Position numbers and translations under genes: made by a program
Source: Nocardioides humilatus
GTDB lineage: Bacteria; Actinomycetota; Actinomycetes; Propionibacteriales; Nocardioidaceae
Reading direction: 5' to 3'
Length of the DNA stretch: 64,000 nt
NCBI RefSeq assembly: GCF_008373755.1
Contig: NZ_VUJV01000005.1
Coordinates: 117,148-181,147 of the forward strand
Notes under the pieces: generated by a model
Told to the model about the DNA's origin: nothing
Seen by the model: the letters and a program-made list of their open reading frames with translations, nothing else
The model's database searches: none
Shown: one piece after another, positions 53,715 through 62,438 of the stretch
Layout: each line of letters starts with the position of its first letter
Position numbering within the stretch: the first letter of the stretch is position 1

Positions 53715-53976
53715 GTCGCACCTTCGCGTCGACCGTGCGGCCCTCGAGCCGGCTCATCCGCAGCAGCATGTTCTCGATGAGGTCCTGCTGCACGAGCACG
53801 ACCTCGACCAGCTCGTCGACGGCGGTCGCGAGCTCCTCCCACTGCGCGTCATCCGTCGGTACGGCGACGGCGGGCTCAGGCGCCGATGTGCCGTCGATCT
53901 CGGGCGCGATGTAGCGGCGGACACCCGCGAGCAGCTCGGCAACGGGGTTCGCGCCGGGAAGGGGGGCGTCAGACAT
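53704..53976 (-). CDS. Hypothetical helical protein
   Basis: A 90-residue soluble protein: LPGANPVAELLAGVRRYIAP, then a coiled-coil-like helix (WEELATAVDELVEVVLVQQD and LIENMLLRMSRLEGRT). I do not recognise a family. ATG 53976 (MSDAPLP) is chosen; ATG 53985 is an alternative. It probably forms a small operon with the 44-residue ORF downstream, between two secreted-protein genes. Confidence 0.55.
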   Translation of the reverse strand: MSDAPLPGANPVAELLAGVRRYIAPEIDGTSAPEPAVAVPTDDAQWEELATAVDELVEVVLVQQDLIENMLLRMSRLEGRTVDAKVRRGA

Positions 53977-54164
53977 GGGATCCATGGTGACCGAACCGCA
54001 CGCTGCGCGCTGTAACGGGCGCCTCATCAGGCCCCGTTCCGTGGCCGGGATCACGCCCGCAGGATCATCCGGATGGACGAAGACTTGGTTGGTAAAACGG
54101 AGGAGGCTGCGTGTGGCGACGCCGCGCGGCGTTGCTCTCGGGGCCCTGGCTCCCTGGGGGACAT

Positions 54165-55076
54165 ATGCCTTTCTCCACATTTTCCGCGCGGGCGATCGCA
54201 CTGTTGACCGCAGCGTCCTTCGCCGCCCTCCCGGCGGCGATCACACCGAGCGCCTCCGCGGCCGAGCCGTCGTTCCGGGTGTCTCCCGGCACCGGCAACT
54301 TCGGCAAGGTCACCTACAGCAACTCGCCGAAGAAGGTCTTCACCGTGAAGAACACGTCGAAGGTCGACCTGATGTTCGAGATCACCTCCGTCACCCCGGA
54401 AACCCAGTACTCGCTCGCCCTCCGCACGTCCGGGAGCGAGCACTGCATGGTCGACGCGGGGTCCGAGACCCACTACTGGGGCGTGGAACCGGGCGGCACG
54501 TGCGACTTCGAGATCGAGTTCATCCCCGTCGATGAGGACGACTACCCGCCGGGCAAGTCGGTCAAGGGCAGCCTGCTGGTATCGGCCTACAGCGCCGCGA
54601 TCGGCGGCGACTACGTGCACGGCCCGTCGAGCGGTGTCCTCAACACCAAGACGGTCAAGCTCAGCGGCAAGGGCGTCGAGCCGAAGGTCAAGGTCACTCC
54701 CGGGACCGTCAACTTCGGAAGAGTGGACTCCGAGGGGACGGCCGAGCGGACCGTGACCTTGACCAACAAGTCCGACGTCCCGCTGGCAATGCTCGTCGAC
54801 AGCCAGCTGTTCAACGCCCCCTTCAAGTTCGTCTACATCAACTCCCAGGACGGCGACGGGGAGTGCCGGACGAGCGACGGCTACTACTGGACCGTGCTGC
54901 CTGGTGAGTCCTGTACCGCGCGCGTGCAGGTCAACGAACCGGGCGACAGCGTCGAAACCGATTTCCTGAGCGTCGAGCTGGCACGCGGTGTGGGCCCGTA
55001 CTACCAGGGTCCCCCGTCAGGCGACGTCATCGGGTACTTCGAGATCCAGGTGAAGGTGACGGGTCAGGAAAACTGA
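54165..55076 (+). CDS. Secreted choice-of-anchor/ASH-like protein, B2
   Basis: A 303-residue exported protein: signal peptide (ARAIALLTAASFAALPAAIT), then two ASH-like domains beginning SFRVSPGTGNFGKVTYSNSP and VKVTPGTVNFGRVDSEGT. Segments SGSEHCMVDAGSETHYWGVE and GTCDFEIEF match the B1 protein closely. Choice of ATG 54165 over 54111 places the signal peptide at the N-terminus. A terminator follows. Function unknown. Confidence 0.72.
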   Translation: MPFSTFSARAIALLTAASFAALPAAITPSASAAEPSFRVSPGTGNFGKVTYSNSPKKVFTVKNTSKVDLMFEITSVTPETQYSLALRTSGSEHCMVDAGSETHYWGVEPGGTCDFEIEFIPVDEDDYPPGKSVKGSLLVSAYSAAIGGDYVHGPSSGVLNTKTVKLSGKGVEPKVKVTPGTVNFGRVDSEGTAERTVTLTNKSDVPLAMLVDSQLFNAPFKFVYINSQDGDGECRTSDGYYWTVLPGESCTARVQVNEPGDSVETDFLSVELARGVGPYYQGPPSGDVIGYFEIQVKVTGQEN

Positions 55077-55088
55077 CGCGCAACGCGA

Positions 55089-55124
55089 AACGACCGGGTC
55101 CGGCTGGTGCCGGGCCCGGTCGTT
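55089..55124 (+). terminator. Intrinsic terminator after the B2 gene
   Basis: Arms 55089-55104 and 55109-55124 form a 16-bp stem with one wobble and a TGGT loop, followed by CTCTGT. It lies 13 bp after the B2 stop and 18 bp before the end of the convergent LuxR-type gene, so it can serve both. Confidence 0.8.
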
Positions 55125-55141
55125 CTCTGTAGTCGAAAGTG

Positions 55142-55453
55142 TTACTCGACGACGACGAAACCGCTCCGATAGGCGGCGATGACCAGCTGGAGCCGGTCAC
55201 GGACCTCGACCTTGGCGATGAGCCGTGCGATGTGGCTCTTCACGGTCGCGGTGGAGATGAAGAGGGTCTGGGCGATCTCGTTGGTCGAGAGTCCGGCGGC
55301 GATGCAGTGCAGCACCTCGATCTCGCGGTCGGAGAGTCGGTCCACCCACAGCGGCAGGGGGCGAAGGCGGCGCGGATCGCTACCGTGCACGACCTGCAGA
55401 TGGCGTCGCGGGACGGTGTAGGTCGCCAGCGGGGTGCGCATGGACTCGGTCAT
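55142..55453 (-). CDS. LuxR-type HTH protein without receiver
   Basis: A 103-residue DNA-binding protein. The helix-turn-helix DRLSDREIEVLHCIAAGLSTN and FISTATVKSHIARLIAKVEV is of NarL/LuxR type, but there is no receiver or sensor domain. Such free output domains can be regulators or dimerisation partners. ATG 55453 has AGGAG eight bases before. Its targets are unknown; the secreted-protein island next to it is a candidate. Confidence 0.8.
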   Translation of the reverse strand: MTESMRTPLATYTVPRRHLQVVHGSDPRRLRPLPLWVDRLSDREIEVLHCIAAGLSTNEIAQTLFISTATVKSHIARLIAKVEVRDRLQLVIAAYRSGFVVVE

Positions 55454-55541
55454 GGGAGCTGCTCCTCGAGACGGGGGGGTAAATGAAACCTACGAAGGTT
55501 CGCCGCCTCGCGAATCAGGGATAACCCCCTACTTTGAGGGC

Positions 55542-56504
55542 ATGCGACTTCTGATCCTCGGCGGCACCGTCTTCCTCTCCCGCGCGGTCGCGTTGGAGGC
55601 GGTCAGGCGTGGTCACGACGTGATCTGCGCCTGCAGAGGCGCGTCTGGCCGCGTGCCGGAAGGCGCCACGCTGGTGCCTTGGGACCGGTCAGAGGAGCCC
55701 CCCGAGCTGCCCGCCGGCATCGAGGCTGTGATCGACGTCTCACGCCGTCCTTCGCACGTACGACGAGCGGTCGCCGCCGTTCCGGATGCTCACTGGGTCT
55801 TCGTCTCCACCGTCAACGTCTATGCCGACGAGTCGGTCCCCGGAGGGCCGGGCACGCTGCCGCTGCACGAGCCGATCACCGACGACGTCGACCTCGCGGA
55901 CAACCCCAAGGCCTATGGCCCGATGAAGGTCGCCTGCGAGCAGGCGGTGCGCGCAGGAGCGGCATCGGCCAGCGTCGTTCGGCCGGGTCTGATCGTCGGG
56001 CCGGGGGACCCGAGCGGCCGGTTCTCCTACTGGCCGCAGCGGCTCGCCGAGGGTGGCGAGGTCCTCGCACCCGGCACATCGGCCGACCTGGTCCAGGTCA
56101 TCGACGTGCGCGACCTCGCCTCGTGGATCGTCACGCTCGCCGAGCAGCGCACGGACGGCGACTTCGATGCGGTCGGCCTGCCGACGCCCCTGGGTGAGGT
56201 CCTGCGTGCGGGCGCTCCCGACGCCAAGCTCACCTGGCTCAACCAGGAGTTCCTCGAGGCTCAAGGCGTCGCGCCGTGGATGGGCCCGGACTCTCTGCCG
56301 CTGTGGCTCCCGCGGCCCGAGTACGACGGGATGATGCAGCACCTCGTCGAGCCCTCCCTGGCTGCCGGGCTCACTCTTCGGCCGGTCGCCGAGACCGCGG
56401 CCGCGACGCTGGCCTGGCTGCGCGACCACCCGGACGCTCCCGTGACCGGCATCGACCGCGAGCGCGAGCGGGAGCTGCTGGCCGCCTGGCGCGCACGCGC
56501 CTGA
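55542..56504 (+). CDS. NAD-dependent epimerase/dehydratase-like protein
   Basis: A 320-residue short-chain-dehydrogenase-like protein. The N-terminal RLLILGGTVFLSRAVALEA has the GGTxFLxR nucleotide-binding loop of mycothiol/isoflavone-reductase-like epimerases, and AYGPMKVACEQAV carries the YxxxK-like Tyr/Lys pair in a weakened form. It resembles actinobacterial reductases that act on small molecules. ATG 55542 is chosen on homology; the upstream frame is rejected. It is divergent from the LuxR-type gene. Confidence 0.78.
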   Translation: MRLLILGGTVFLSRAVALEAVRRGHDVICACRGASGRVPEGATLVPWDRSEEPPELPAGIEAVIDVSRRPSHVRRAVAAVPDAHWVFVSTVNVYADESVPGGPGTLPLHEPITDDVDLADNPKAYGPMKVACEQAVRAGAASASVVRPGLIVGPGDPSGRFSYWPQRLAEGGEVLAPGTSADLVQVIDVRDLASWIVTLAEQRTDGDFDAVGLPTPLGEVLRAGAPDAKLTWLNQEFLEAQGVAPWMGPDSLPLWLPRPEYDGMMQHLVEPSLAAGLTLRPVAETAAATLAWLRDHPDAPVTGIDRERERELLAAWRARA

Positions 56505-56539
56505 CGAGTTGGACCGGCCCGCCGCCGTACGCTGCCGGT

Positions 56540-57613
56540 GTGATCAAGTACCTCGGCTCCAAGCGCACCCTGGTGCCGGTGCTGGGGGATCTCGCTGTTG
56601 CGACCGGAGCGCGCACCGCGCTCGACCTCTTCACGGGCACGACCCGGGTCGCGCAGGAGCTGAAGAGTCGCGGGATCAACGTCATCGCCAACGACCTGGC
56701 GACCTACTCGGCGGTGCTCAGCGACTGCTACATCGCCACTGACGCGTCCGCCGTCGACACCGCGGAGCTCGACGCCGCGCTGGCTCGCCTCGACGCGCTG
56801 CCGGGGGAGCCCGGCTACTTCACGGAGACCTTCTGTGAGAGCGCCCGCTTCTTCCAGCCGCGCAACGGGGCGCGCGTCGACGCGATCCGCGACGCGATCG
56901 AGATCGACCACCCGGTGGGCGATCCGCTGCGCCCGGTCCTGCTGACGGCACTGATGCTCGCGGCTGACCGCGTGGACTCCACGACCGGCGTGCAGATGGC
57001 CTACCTGAAGGAGTGGGCGCCGCGCGCCCATCGCGAGCTGCGGCTCGAGCGACCCCACCTGCTGCCCGGCCCCGGGCGCACGATCCACGGCGATGCGAGC
57101 GAGGTCGTCGACGCCGTACCGGGGGTCGACCTCGCCTACGTCGACCCGCCCTACAACCAGCACCGCTACTTCACCAACTACCACATCTGGGAGACCCTGA
57201 TCCGCTGGGACGCCCCCGAGCACTACGGGGTCGCGTGCAAGCGCGTCGACAGCCGCGACGACCAGACGCGGAGCGTCTTCAACAGCCGCCGCACGATGCC
57301 GGCCGCGATGGCCGACCTGATCGGCCGGGTCCGGGCCGAGGTCGTCGTCGTCTCCTACAACGACGAGTCGTGGATCACCGCCGACCAGATGACGCAGATG
57401 CTCCGCGCCGCCGGCCACGAGGAGGTCCGGCTCCTCGGCTTCGATCGCAAGAGGTACGTCGGCGCCCTGATCGGCATCCACAACCCCGCCGGGCAACGGG
57501 TCGGTGAGGTGGGTCGCCGCCGCAACGTCGAGTACGTCTTCTTGGCTGGCCCGCGTGATCGCGTCGATGCCGCCATGGCAACAGCCGCGGAGCGTGCGAC
57601 GCTCCACGGCTGA
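56540..57613 (+). CDS. D12-class adenine DNA methyltransferase
   Basis: A 357-residue enzyme. The SAM-binding motif ALDLFTGTTRVAQELK (motif I) and the catalytic VDPPYNQHRYF (DPPY, motif IV) mark a N6-adenine-specific class D12 methyltransferase. VIKYLGSKRTLVPVLGD is typical of its N-terminus. GTG 56540 lies six bases after a TACGCT -10-like box. No restriction endonuclease is adjacent, so it is a solitary (orphan) methylase. Recognition sequence unknown. Confidence 0.87.
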   Translation: MIKYLGSKRTLVPVLGDLAVATGARTALDLFTGTTRVAQELKSRGINVIANDLATYSAVLSDCYIATDASAVDTAELDAALARLDALPGEPGYFTETFCESARFFQPRNGARVDAIRDAIEIDHPVGDPLRPVLLTALMLAADRVDSTTGVQMAYLKEWAPRAHRELRLERPHLLPGPGRTIHGDASEVVDAVPGVDLAYVDPPYNQHRYFTNYHIWETLIRWDAPEHYGVACKRVDSRDDQTRSVFNSRRTMPAAMADLIGRVRAEVVVVSYNDESWITADQMTQMLRAAGHEEVRLLGFDRKRYVGALIGIHNPAGQRVGEVGRRRNVEYVFLAGPRDRVDAAMATAAERATLHG

Positions 57614-57664
57614 TGCGGTGGTCGAGCTGGTCGAGGACGTCGCGTGAGCGACCGTCACGAGACC

Positions 57665-58003
57665 TCAGTCGTCGTCGTGGCCCGGACCCTCGGACTTCGT
57701 GCCCACGACATTGAAGTTCTCATCGAGCTGCACGTCGATCTGGGTGCCGTCGTCCATCGTCACCTCGACCTCGTACTTGCTCTCCTCGTCGTTGACCTCG
57801 GTCTCGGTCACGGTGCCGCCGCCGGTCTCAGCGAGAGCCGCGTCGGAGGCCTGCTCGAGGTCGGCCGCCGGGATGGGACGGTCGGTCTCGTCGTCGTCGC
57901 CACCGCCGGCGAAGGCGGTTCCGGCGATGCCACCGGCCAGCAGGACCGCGGCACCGGCGGCGACGCCGATCTTGGTCTTCTTGTTGAGCGATCGAAGGTT
58001 CAT
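57665..58003 (-). CDS. PepSY-like secreted/membrane protein
   Basis: A 112-residue protein: a membrane-anchoring N-terminus (IGVAAGAAVLLAGGIAGTAF) and a small domain with EQASDAALAETGGG, TVTETEVNDEES, YEVEVTMDDGTQIDVQLD, typical of PepSY folds, followed by an acidic tail. PepSY proteins regulate proteases or sensor kinases outside the membrane. Gene order with the lipoprotein and two-component system suggests linkage. Confidence 0.75.
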   Translation of the reverse strand: MNLRSLNKKTKIGVAAGAAVLLAGGIAGTAFAGGGDDDETDRPIPAADLEQASDAALAETGGGTVTETEVNDEESKYEVEVTMDDGTQIDVQLDENFNVVGTKSEGPGHDDD

Positions 58004-58065
58004 GTCATCAACCTAGGTCGGGTTTCGGGATCCGGAACCGAACTCTCATCCGTCCTTCATCCTCC

Positions 58066-58875
58066 TCAGTACGCCGTGCCCAGGGGCGCCGTCGCTGCGC
58101 GGCGGGCCTCGCTGTCAGACACCGCCGTGACGGACAGGAGCGCCTCGCGACCGCCGTTCGCGACGTCGATGGTGAGCACCGGCCCGATGCCCCGCGCGTA
58201 GAACTTGTTCTCCAGCGCATCGGGCTCCAGCGCGTTGGTGTCGGCGGTCTGCACGAGCCCGTCGTAGGTGCCGGCGGGGACCTTCGCGTGGGCGTCGAGC
58301 GCCAGGACCTCGCCGTTGTCCTCGGCGACTCCGACGGCGTACTCCTGCCGATAGGTGTCCCCAATCGAGGGTTCGGCGGGCATCGCGATGCCCGCTTGTG
58401 CTCCGTCGACGCCGGCCTCGAACGAGCCTTCCCGTGACGAGATCGCGCCGTCCTCGAACTCGGCGGTGTCCTCGCCGAGGTACCAAACGGTGCCGTCGGC
58501 GTCCTGGGCGTACCAGTCGAAGGTGTCCTCGACGACCTCGCCGTCGAGGCTGACGGTGTCGCGCACGATGCGCGCCTCGACGCCGTTGGCGATCATCCGC
58601 GTCTGGTTCGTCGCCGTGACGACGACAGTGAGGGCCTCGCCATCCTCGTCCACCTCGCGGTAGGTCCAGCGGGTTCCTGGCTCGAGCGGGAACCACGGGT
58701 TGGTCACCTCGGGGCCGGTCCCGACCGGGTCCAGCTCGGAGGGCAGGTCCGACGGCGGAGCGTCGGAAGCGGCAGCGGGAGCGTCCTTCGACTGCCCGCC
58801 GTCATCGGAACCACAACCGGCCAGCAGGGCCGGCACCAGGACGGCGGCCAGGGCCGCGGATGTGTGCCTGTTCAT
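58066..58875 (-). CDS. Secreted lipoprotein of unknown function
   Basis: A 269-residue lipoprotein: LAAVLVPALLAGC lipobox, short linker, and a beta-rich domain (NPWFPLEPGTRWTYREVDED, WYAQDADGTVWYLGEDTAEFEDG, GIAMPAEPSIGDTYRQEY). ATG 58875 is chosen. It is divergent from the OmpR-type regulator and directly upstream of the PepSY gene on the same strand. Likely exported and linked to the neighbouring two-component system. Confidence 0.75.
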   Translation of the reverse strand: MNRHTSAALAAVLVPALLAGCGSDDGGQSKDAPAAASDAPPSDLPSELDPVGTGPEVTNPWFPLEPGTRWTYREVDEDGEALTVVVTATNQTRMIANGVEARIVRDTVSLDGEVVEDTFDWYAQDADGTVWYLGEDTAEFEDGAISSREGSFEAGVDGAQAGIAMPAEPSIGDTYRQEYAVGVAEDNGEVLALDAHAKVPAGTYDGLVQTADTNALEPDALENKFYARGIGPVLTIDVANGGREALLSVTAVSDSEARRAATAPLGTAY

Positions 58876-58944
58876 GCTCACCAACGTAGGCAGCCAAGAT
58901 GAGGGGCCGGTGAGGCCCTCATCCCCACCTCATCGAGTTCTCCC

Positions 58945-58950
58945 TAGAGT
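58945..58950 (+). promoter_or_regulatory. Leaderless -10 box of the response regulator gene
   Basis: TAGAGT lies six bases before the GTG at 58957. No Shine-Dalgarno sequence is present, in agreement with a leaderless message. Confidence 0.55.
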
Positions 58951-58956
58951 GGCCAC

Positions 58957-59640
58957 GTGCGTGTACTGCTGGTCGAGGACGAGGCGAAGCTCGCCCGGTT
59001 GGTGGCGCGCGGTCTGACCGAACGTGGCGACCTCGTGACGATCGCCGGCACCGGGCGTGAGGCGCTCGACGCAGCGGCGGACGACGAGGGCTACGACGTG
59101 ATCCTCCTCGACGTGCGTCTGCCCGACATGGAGGGTTTCGAGGTCTGTAGCCGACTGCGTCGATCGGGTGTCTGGACGCCGGTCCTCATGCTCACCGCGC
59201 GGACCGCAGTCGCCGACCGGATCACCGGCCTCGACAGCGGAGCCGACGACTACCTGGGGAAGCCCTTCGCCTTCGACGAGCTGCTCGCCCGGATGCGCGC
59301 GCTCGCTCGCCGGGGGCCCGTCGCACGACCGACCGTGCTGGAGGTCGGCGACCTGCGGCTCGACCCCGCCGCGCACCGGGTGTGGCGCGGAGAGGTGGAG
59401 ATCGAGCTGTCCGCCCGCGAGATGGCGCTGCTGGAGACCCTGATGCGCCGGCCTGAGCAGGTGCTCAGCCGCGACCAGCTGCTCGCCAACGCCTGGGGCG
59501 TCACGCACGACACCTCGTCCAACGTCGTCGACGTCTACGTGCGCTACCTGCGCGAGAAGATCGATCGTCCGTTCGGCGTGGAGTCGCTGCGGACCGTCCG
59601 CGGCGTCGGCTACCGGCTGACGGAGGCCGCCCGTGGCTAG
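58957..59640 (+). CDS. OmpR/PhoB-type response regulator
   Basis: A 227-residue regulator: receiver with D52 (ILLDVRLPDMEGFE), LTART and YLGKPF, then a winged-helix domain (VLEVGDLRLDPAAHRVWRGE ... NVVDVYVRYLREKID ... TVRGVGYRL). GTG 58957. Its end overlaps the histidine kinase start by eight bases. It probably controls the divergent lipoprotein and PepSY genes, an inference from position. Confidence 0.9.
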   Translation: MRVLLVEDEAKLARLVARGLTERGDLVTIAGTGREALDAAADDEGYDVILLDVRLPDMEGFEVCSRLRRSGVWTPVLMLTARTAVADRITGLDSGADDYLGKPFAFDELLARMRALARRGPVARPTVLEVGDLRLDPAAHRVWRGEVEIELSAREMALLETLMRRPEQVLSRDQLLANAWGVTHDTSSNVVDVYVRYLREKIDRPFGVESLRTVRGVGYRLTEAARG

Positions 59641-60982
59641 GCAGGCGTGGTCGTTGCGCCTGCGCGTCGCCACGGCCTTCCTCGCGACGACCGCGATCGC
59701 GTTGGTCGCCCTCGGCGCCTTCCTCCAGTGGCGCGTGCACGCCGCGCTCGACCACGGTCTGCACGAACAGCTCGAGTCGGAGAGCGAGCGCCTCGTGCTC
59801 GTGTCGCCGGAGGAGCGGGCCGAGCTCGTGGGACAGATGAGCGCGGAGATCCACGGTCAGCTGCTCGCCGACGACGGATCGGTGATCGCCTCGTCCGCTG
59901 CTGTACCGGGCCGGCTGGTCGACCCTGTTGCGCAGGGCATCGGGTGGTCGGACGCGACCGTCGACGTCTACGACGACCTCTACGAGGACGATGAGGACCT
60001 CGGCAACCCCGAGGTCGAGAGCGAGCGGGTCAAGGTGCTGATCCGGAAGATCGACGGCCAGTACCTGGTCGTCGCGATCAACCGGGAGGACGTCGACGAC
60101 GCCGTCGACGCCGTACGCCGGCAGCTCCTGATCAGCGGGCCGCTGGCGCTGGCGCTGGCCGGAGCTTTCGGCTATCTCGTGGCCGGAGTCGGACTGCGCC
60201 CGGTCGAGCGGATGCGGGCTCGTGCCGCAACGATCTCCTCCCGCAGCGCAGGGGAGCGCTTGCCCGTGCCACCCGCCCAGGAGCTGCGCCGGTTGGCGCT
60301 GACCCTCAACGCGATGCTGGAGAGGCTCGACGACGGCCTCGAGCGTGAGCGTCGGTTCGTCGCGGACGCGAGCCACGAGCTGCGGACTCCGTTGGCGCTG
60401 CTGCTGACCGAGGTCGAGCTCGCACTATCCGGCGACCGTTCTCCCGGCGAGCTGCGCGAGGCGCTGCGCTCGGTGGAGGAGGAGGTACGTCGCCTCATCA
60501 CGCTCAGCGAAGACCTCCTCGCCCTCGCGAGCGCGGAAGCCGGCAACCTCGAGCTCGCCGCGACCGAGGTCGACCTCGCCGACCTCGCCGACGACGTCCT
60601 CCGACGTTTCCAGGCGACCGCTGAGGCCGCCGGCAGGGCGGTCACCCTCGAGGTCGCCGGCCCCGCGCCGGTCGTGGCCGACGCCGACCAGCTCGGGCGG
60701 GTCATCTCCAACCTGGTGGACAACGCCCTGCGCCACGGCGCCGGCGCGGTGCGGGTCGCCGTGTCGACCGAGGGAGCCGAGGCCCTGATCGCGGTGAGCG
60801 ACGAGGGCACCGGGTTCGTCGAGTCGCGACCGCTCGAGCGCTTCGCCGGCAGCAACGGATCGTCGGGCCTCGGACTGGCGATCGTCGACGAGATCGTCCG
60901 CGCGCACGGCGGCCGCATCGACCTCGGGCGCGAGGGGGACCGCACCGTCGTACGGGTGCGACTGCCCGTCAGCCGCTACTGA
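59633..60982 (+). CDS. Sensor histidine kinase
   Basis: A 449-residue membrane kinase: TM1 at about 10-33, an extracellular domain of about 130 residues rich in Asp/Glu (DVYDDLYEDDEDLG), TM2 at about 164-188, a HAMP linker, DHp with H248 (DASHELRTPLALL), and HATPase boxes (NLVDNALRHG; GLGLAIVDEIVRAHGG). The acidic sensor loop could bind divalent cations. The 3' end overlaps the convergent Ser/Thr kinase gene by 14 bp. Confidence 0.9.
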   Translation: MARQAWSLRLRVATAFLATTAIALVALGAFLQWRVHAALDHGLHEQLESESERLVLVSPEERAELVGQMSAEIHGQLLADDGSVIASSAAVPGRLVDPVAQGIGWSDATVDVYDDLYEDDEDLGNPEVESERVKVLIRKIDGQYLVVAINREDVDDAVDAVRRQLLISGPLALALAGAFGYLVAGVGLRPVERMRARAATISSRSAGERLPVPPAQELRRLALTLNAMLERLDDGLERERRFVADASHELRTPLALLLTEVELALSGDRSPGELREALRSVEEEVRRLITLSEDLLALASAEAGNLELAATEVDLADLADDVLRRFQATAEAAGRAVTLEVAGPAPVVADADQLGRVISNLVDNALRHGAGAVRVAVSTEGAEALIAVSDEGTGFVESRPLERFAGSNGSSGLGLAIVDEIVRAHGGRIDLGREGDRTVVRVRLPVSRY

Positions 60983-62339
60983 CCGCGTCGTCGATGAGCA
61001 GGCCGCCGGCGTCCTGCACCAGGTGCAGCGTGACCGTCTCCTCGCTCTTGCCTTCGTGCTTGCGCTCGTAGCGGTAGGTATAGGTGACCGTCAGATCGGC
61101 CGGGTCGGCTGAGATGTCGAGGATCTCGACCTTCTTCACCGACCCCCAGAACTCCGTGTAGCCCGGGCTTCGCGCCTGGTAGGACGACGTCAGCATCGCG
61201 TAGCCCGCTTCTGCATCCTCCGATGCGGTCGCGACGTAGGTGGTCGCGAAGCTCTCGAGCTCGGCGACGGTCGGCAGCGGTTCGGTCGAACCACTGTCGC
61301 TGCCGTCGCTCGAGGTCGAGCTCCCGTTGCGCGGTGTGGCCGACGGGTCGTCGTCGTTGCCGAGGAGGAACGCGCCGACCACCGCGATCAGCAGCAGTAC
61401 GACGACCGCCCCTGCCGCCGCGGCGGTGCGGGCACTGATCTGCGGGCCTGCCGATCGCGGAGCGGTCGGCGGACGCGGCGGCGCGGGCACGGTCGGCAGC
61501 ACCTGCGTCTCCAGGTCGGGCAGCGCTTGCGCCTGCGGGCCGGCCCGCAGGTAGTCGACGACGTGCGCCATGGTGGGTCGCCCGGACGGGTCCGGGGTCA
61601 TCGTCGCGTCGAGGAGCGGGCCGAGCCAGCCCGGGTCCTCGACCCTTGGCGGCGGCTCGTGGGCGATCCGGTAGAGGACAGCCAGGACGCCGCCACCTTC
61701 CCCGTTGGCCTCGTAGGGCGGCCGCCCGGTCAGCGTGTGGAAGATCGTCGTGCCGAACGACCACACGTCGCTCGCGGGTGTCGCCGACGCTCCGGTCGCG
61801 ACCTCCGGGGCGAGATAGGCGGGGGAGCCGGTCACGAGCCCGGTCTGGGTCAGCGAGGCGTCGGCGATGCCGCGGGCGATCCCGAAGTCCGACAGCTTCA
61901 CCGTGCCATCGGCGCCGATGAGGATGTTGGACGGCTTCACGTCGCGGTGGACGACGCCGCCGCGGTGCGCGGCGGCGAGCGCCTCCGCCGTCTGCAGCAG
62001 GACGGGGCCGGCCTCTGCCGGGGACAGTCGCCCGCGCTGGCTGACGAGCTGCGCGAGGGTGGTGCCCTCGACGTACTCCGTCACGAGCCAGTGGACGTCA
62101 CCCTCGTGGACGAAGTCGAAGACCGCGATCACGTTGGGGTGGTGGATCCGGGCGGCGAGGCGGGCCTCACGTTCGGCGCGCCCGAGCTCGGATGCCGAGG
62201 CTCCTGGCGGCAGCCCGATGCGCTTGAGGGCCACGTGACGGCCCAGGACCTCGTCACGGGCCAACCACACGGCGCCCGATCCGCCGCGACCGATCTCGCG
62301 GTCGAGCAGGTATCGGTCGGCCACCCGGATGCTGGACAT
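60969..62339 (-). CDS. Serine/threonine protein kinase, PknB-like
   Basis: A 456-residue receptor-type kinase: glycine loop IGRGGSGAVW, K39 (VALKRIG), D133 (HRDVKPSNIL), D151 (DFGIARG) and APEVATG. A Pro-rich linker leads to one transmembrane segment (about 305-327) and an extracellular domain of about 115 residues without PASTA repeats (LESFATTYVATASEDAEAGY ...). ATG 62339. The sensor domain is not recognised; convergent overlap with the histidine kinase gene is noted. Confidence 0.92.
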   Translation of the reverse strand: MSSIRVADRYLLDREIGRGGSGAVWLARDEVLGRHVALKRIGLPPGASASELGRAEREARLAARIHHPNVIAVFDFVHEGDVHWLVTEYVEGTTLAQLVSQRGRLSPAEAGPVLLQTAEALAAAHRGGVVHRDVKPSNILIGADGTVKLSDFGIARGIADASLTQTGLVTGSPAYLAPEVATGASATPASDVWSFGTTIFHTLTGRPPYEANGEGGGVLAVLYRIAHEPPPRVEDPGWLGPLLDATMTPDPSGRPTMAHVVDYLRAGPQAQALPDLETQVLPTVPAPPRPPTAPRSAGPQISARTAAAAGAVVVLLLIAVVGAFLLGNDDDPSATPRNGSSTSSDGSDSGSTEPLPTVAELESFATTYVATASEDAEAGYAMLTSSYQARSPGYTEFWGSVKKVEILDISADPADLTVTYTYRYERKHEGKSEETVTLHLVQDAGGLLIDDAVSSG

Positions 62340-62438
62340 TGCGCTGCCAGACTACCTATCCCGTTGGGCAGACCCGTCCCCGATGGGGCAGGCTTGGGAC
62401 GCAGAACCACCACGCATACGTACGACGAAAGGACCATC

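Noticed and set aside
57614-57664. Possible degenerate dispersed repeat after the methyltransferase
   Set aside because: GGTCGAGCTGGTCGAGG followed by CACGAGACC hints at a repeat, but only one copy is seen and arms pair poorly.
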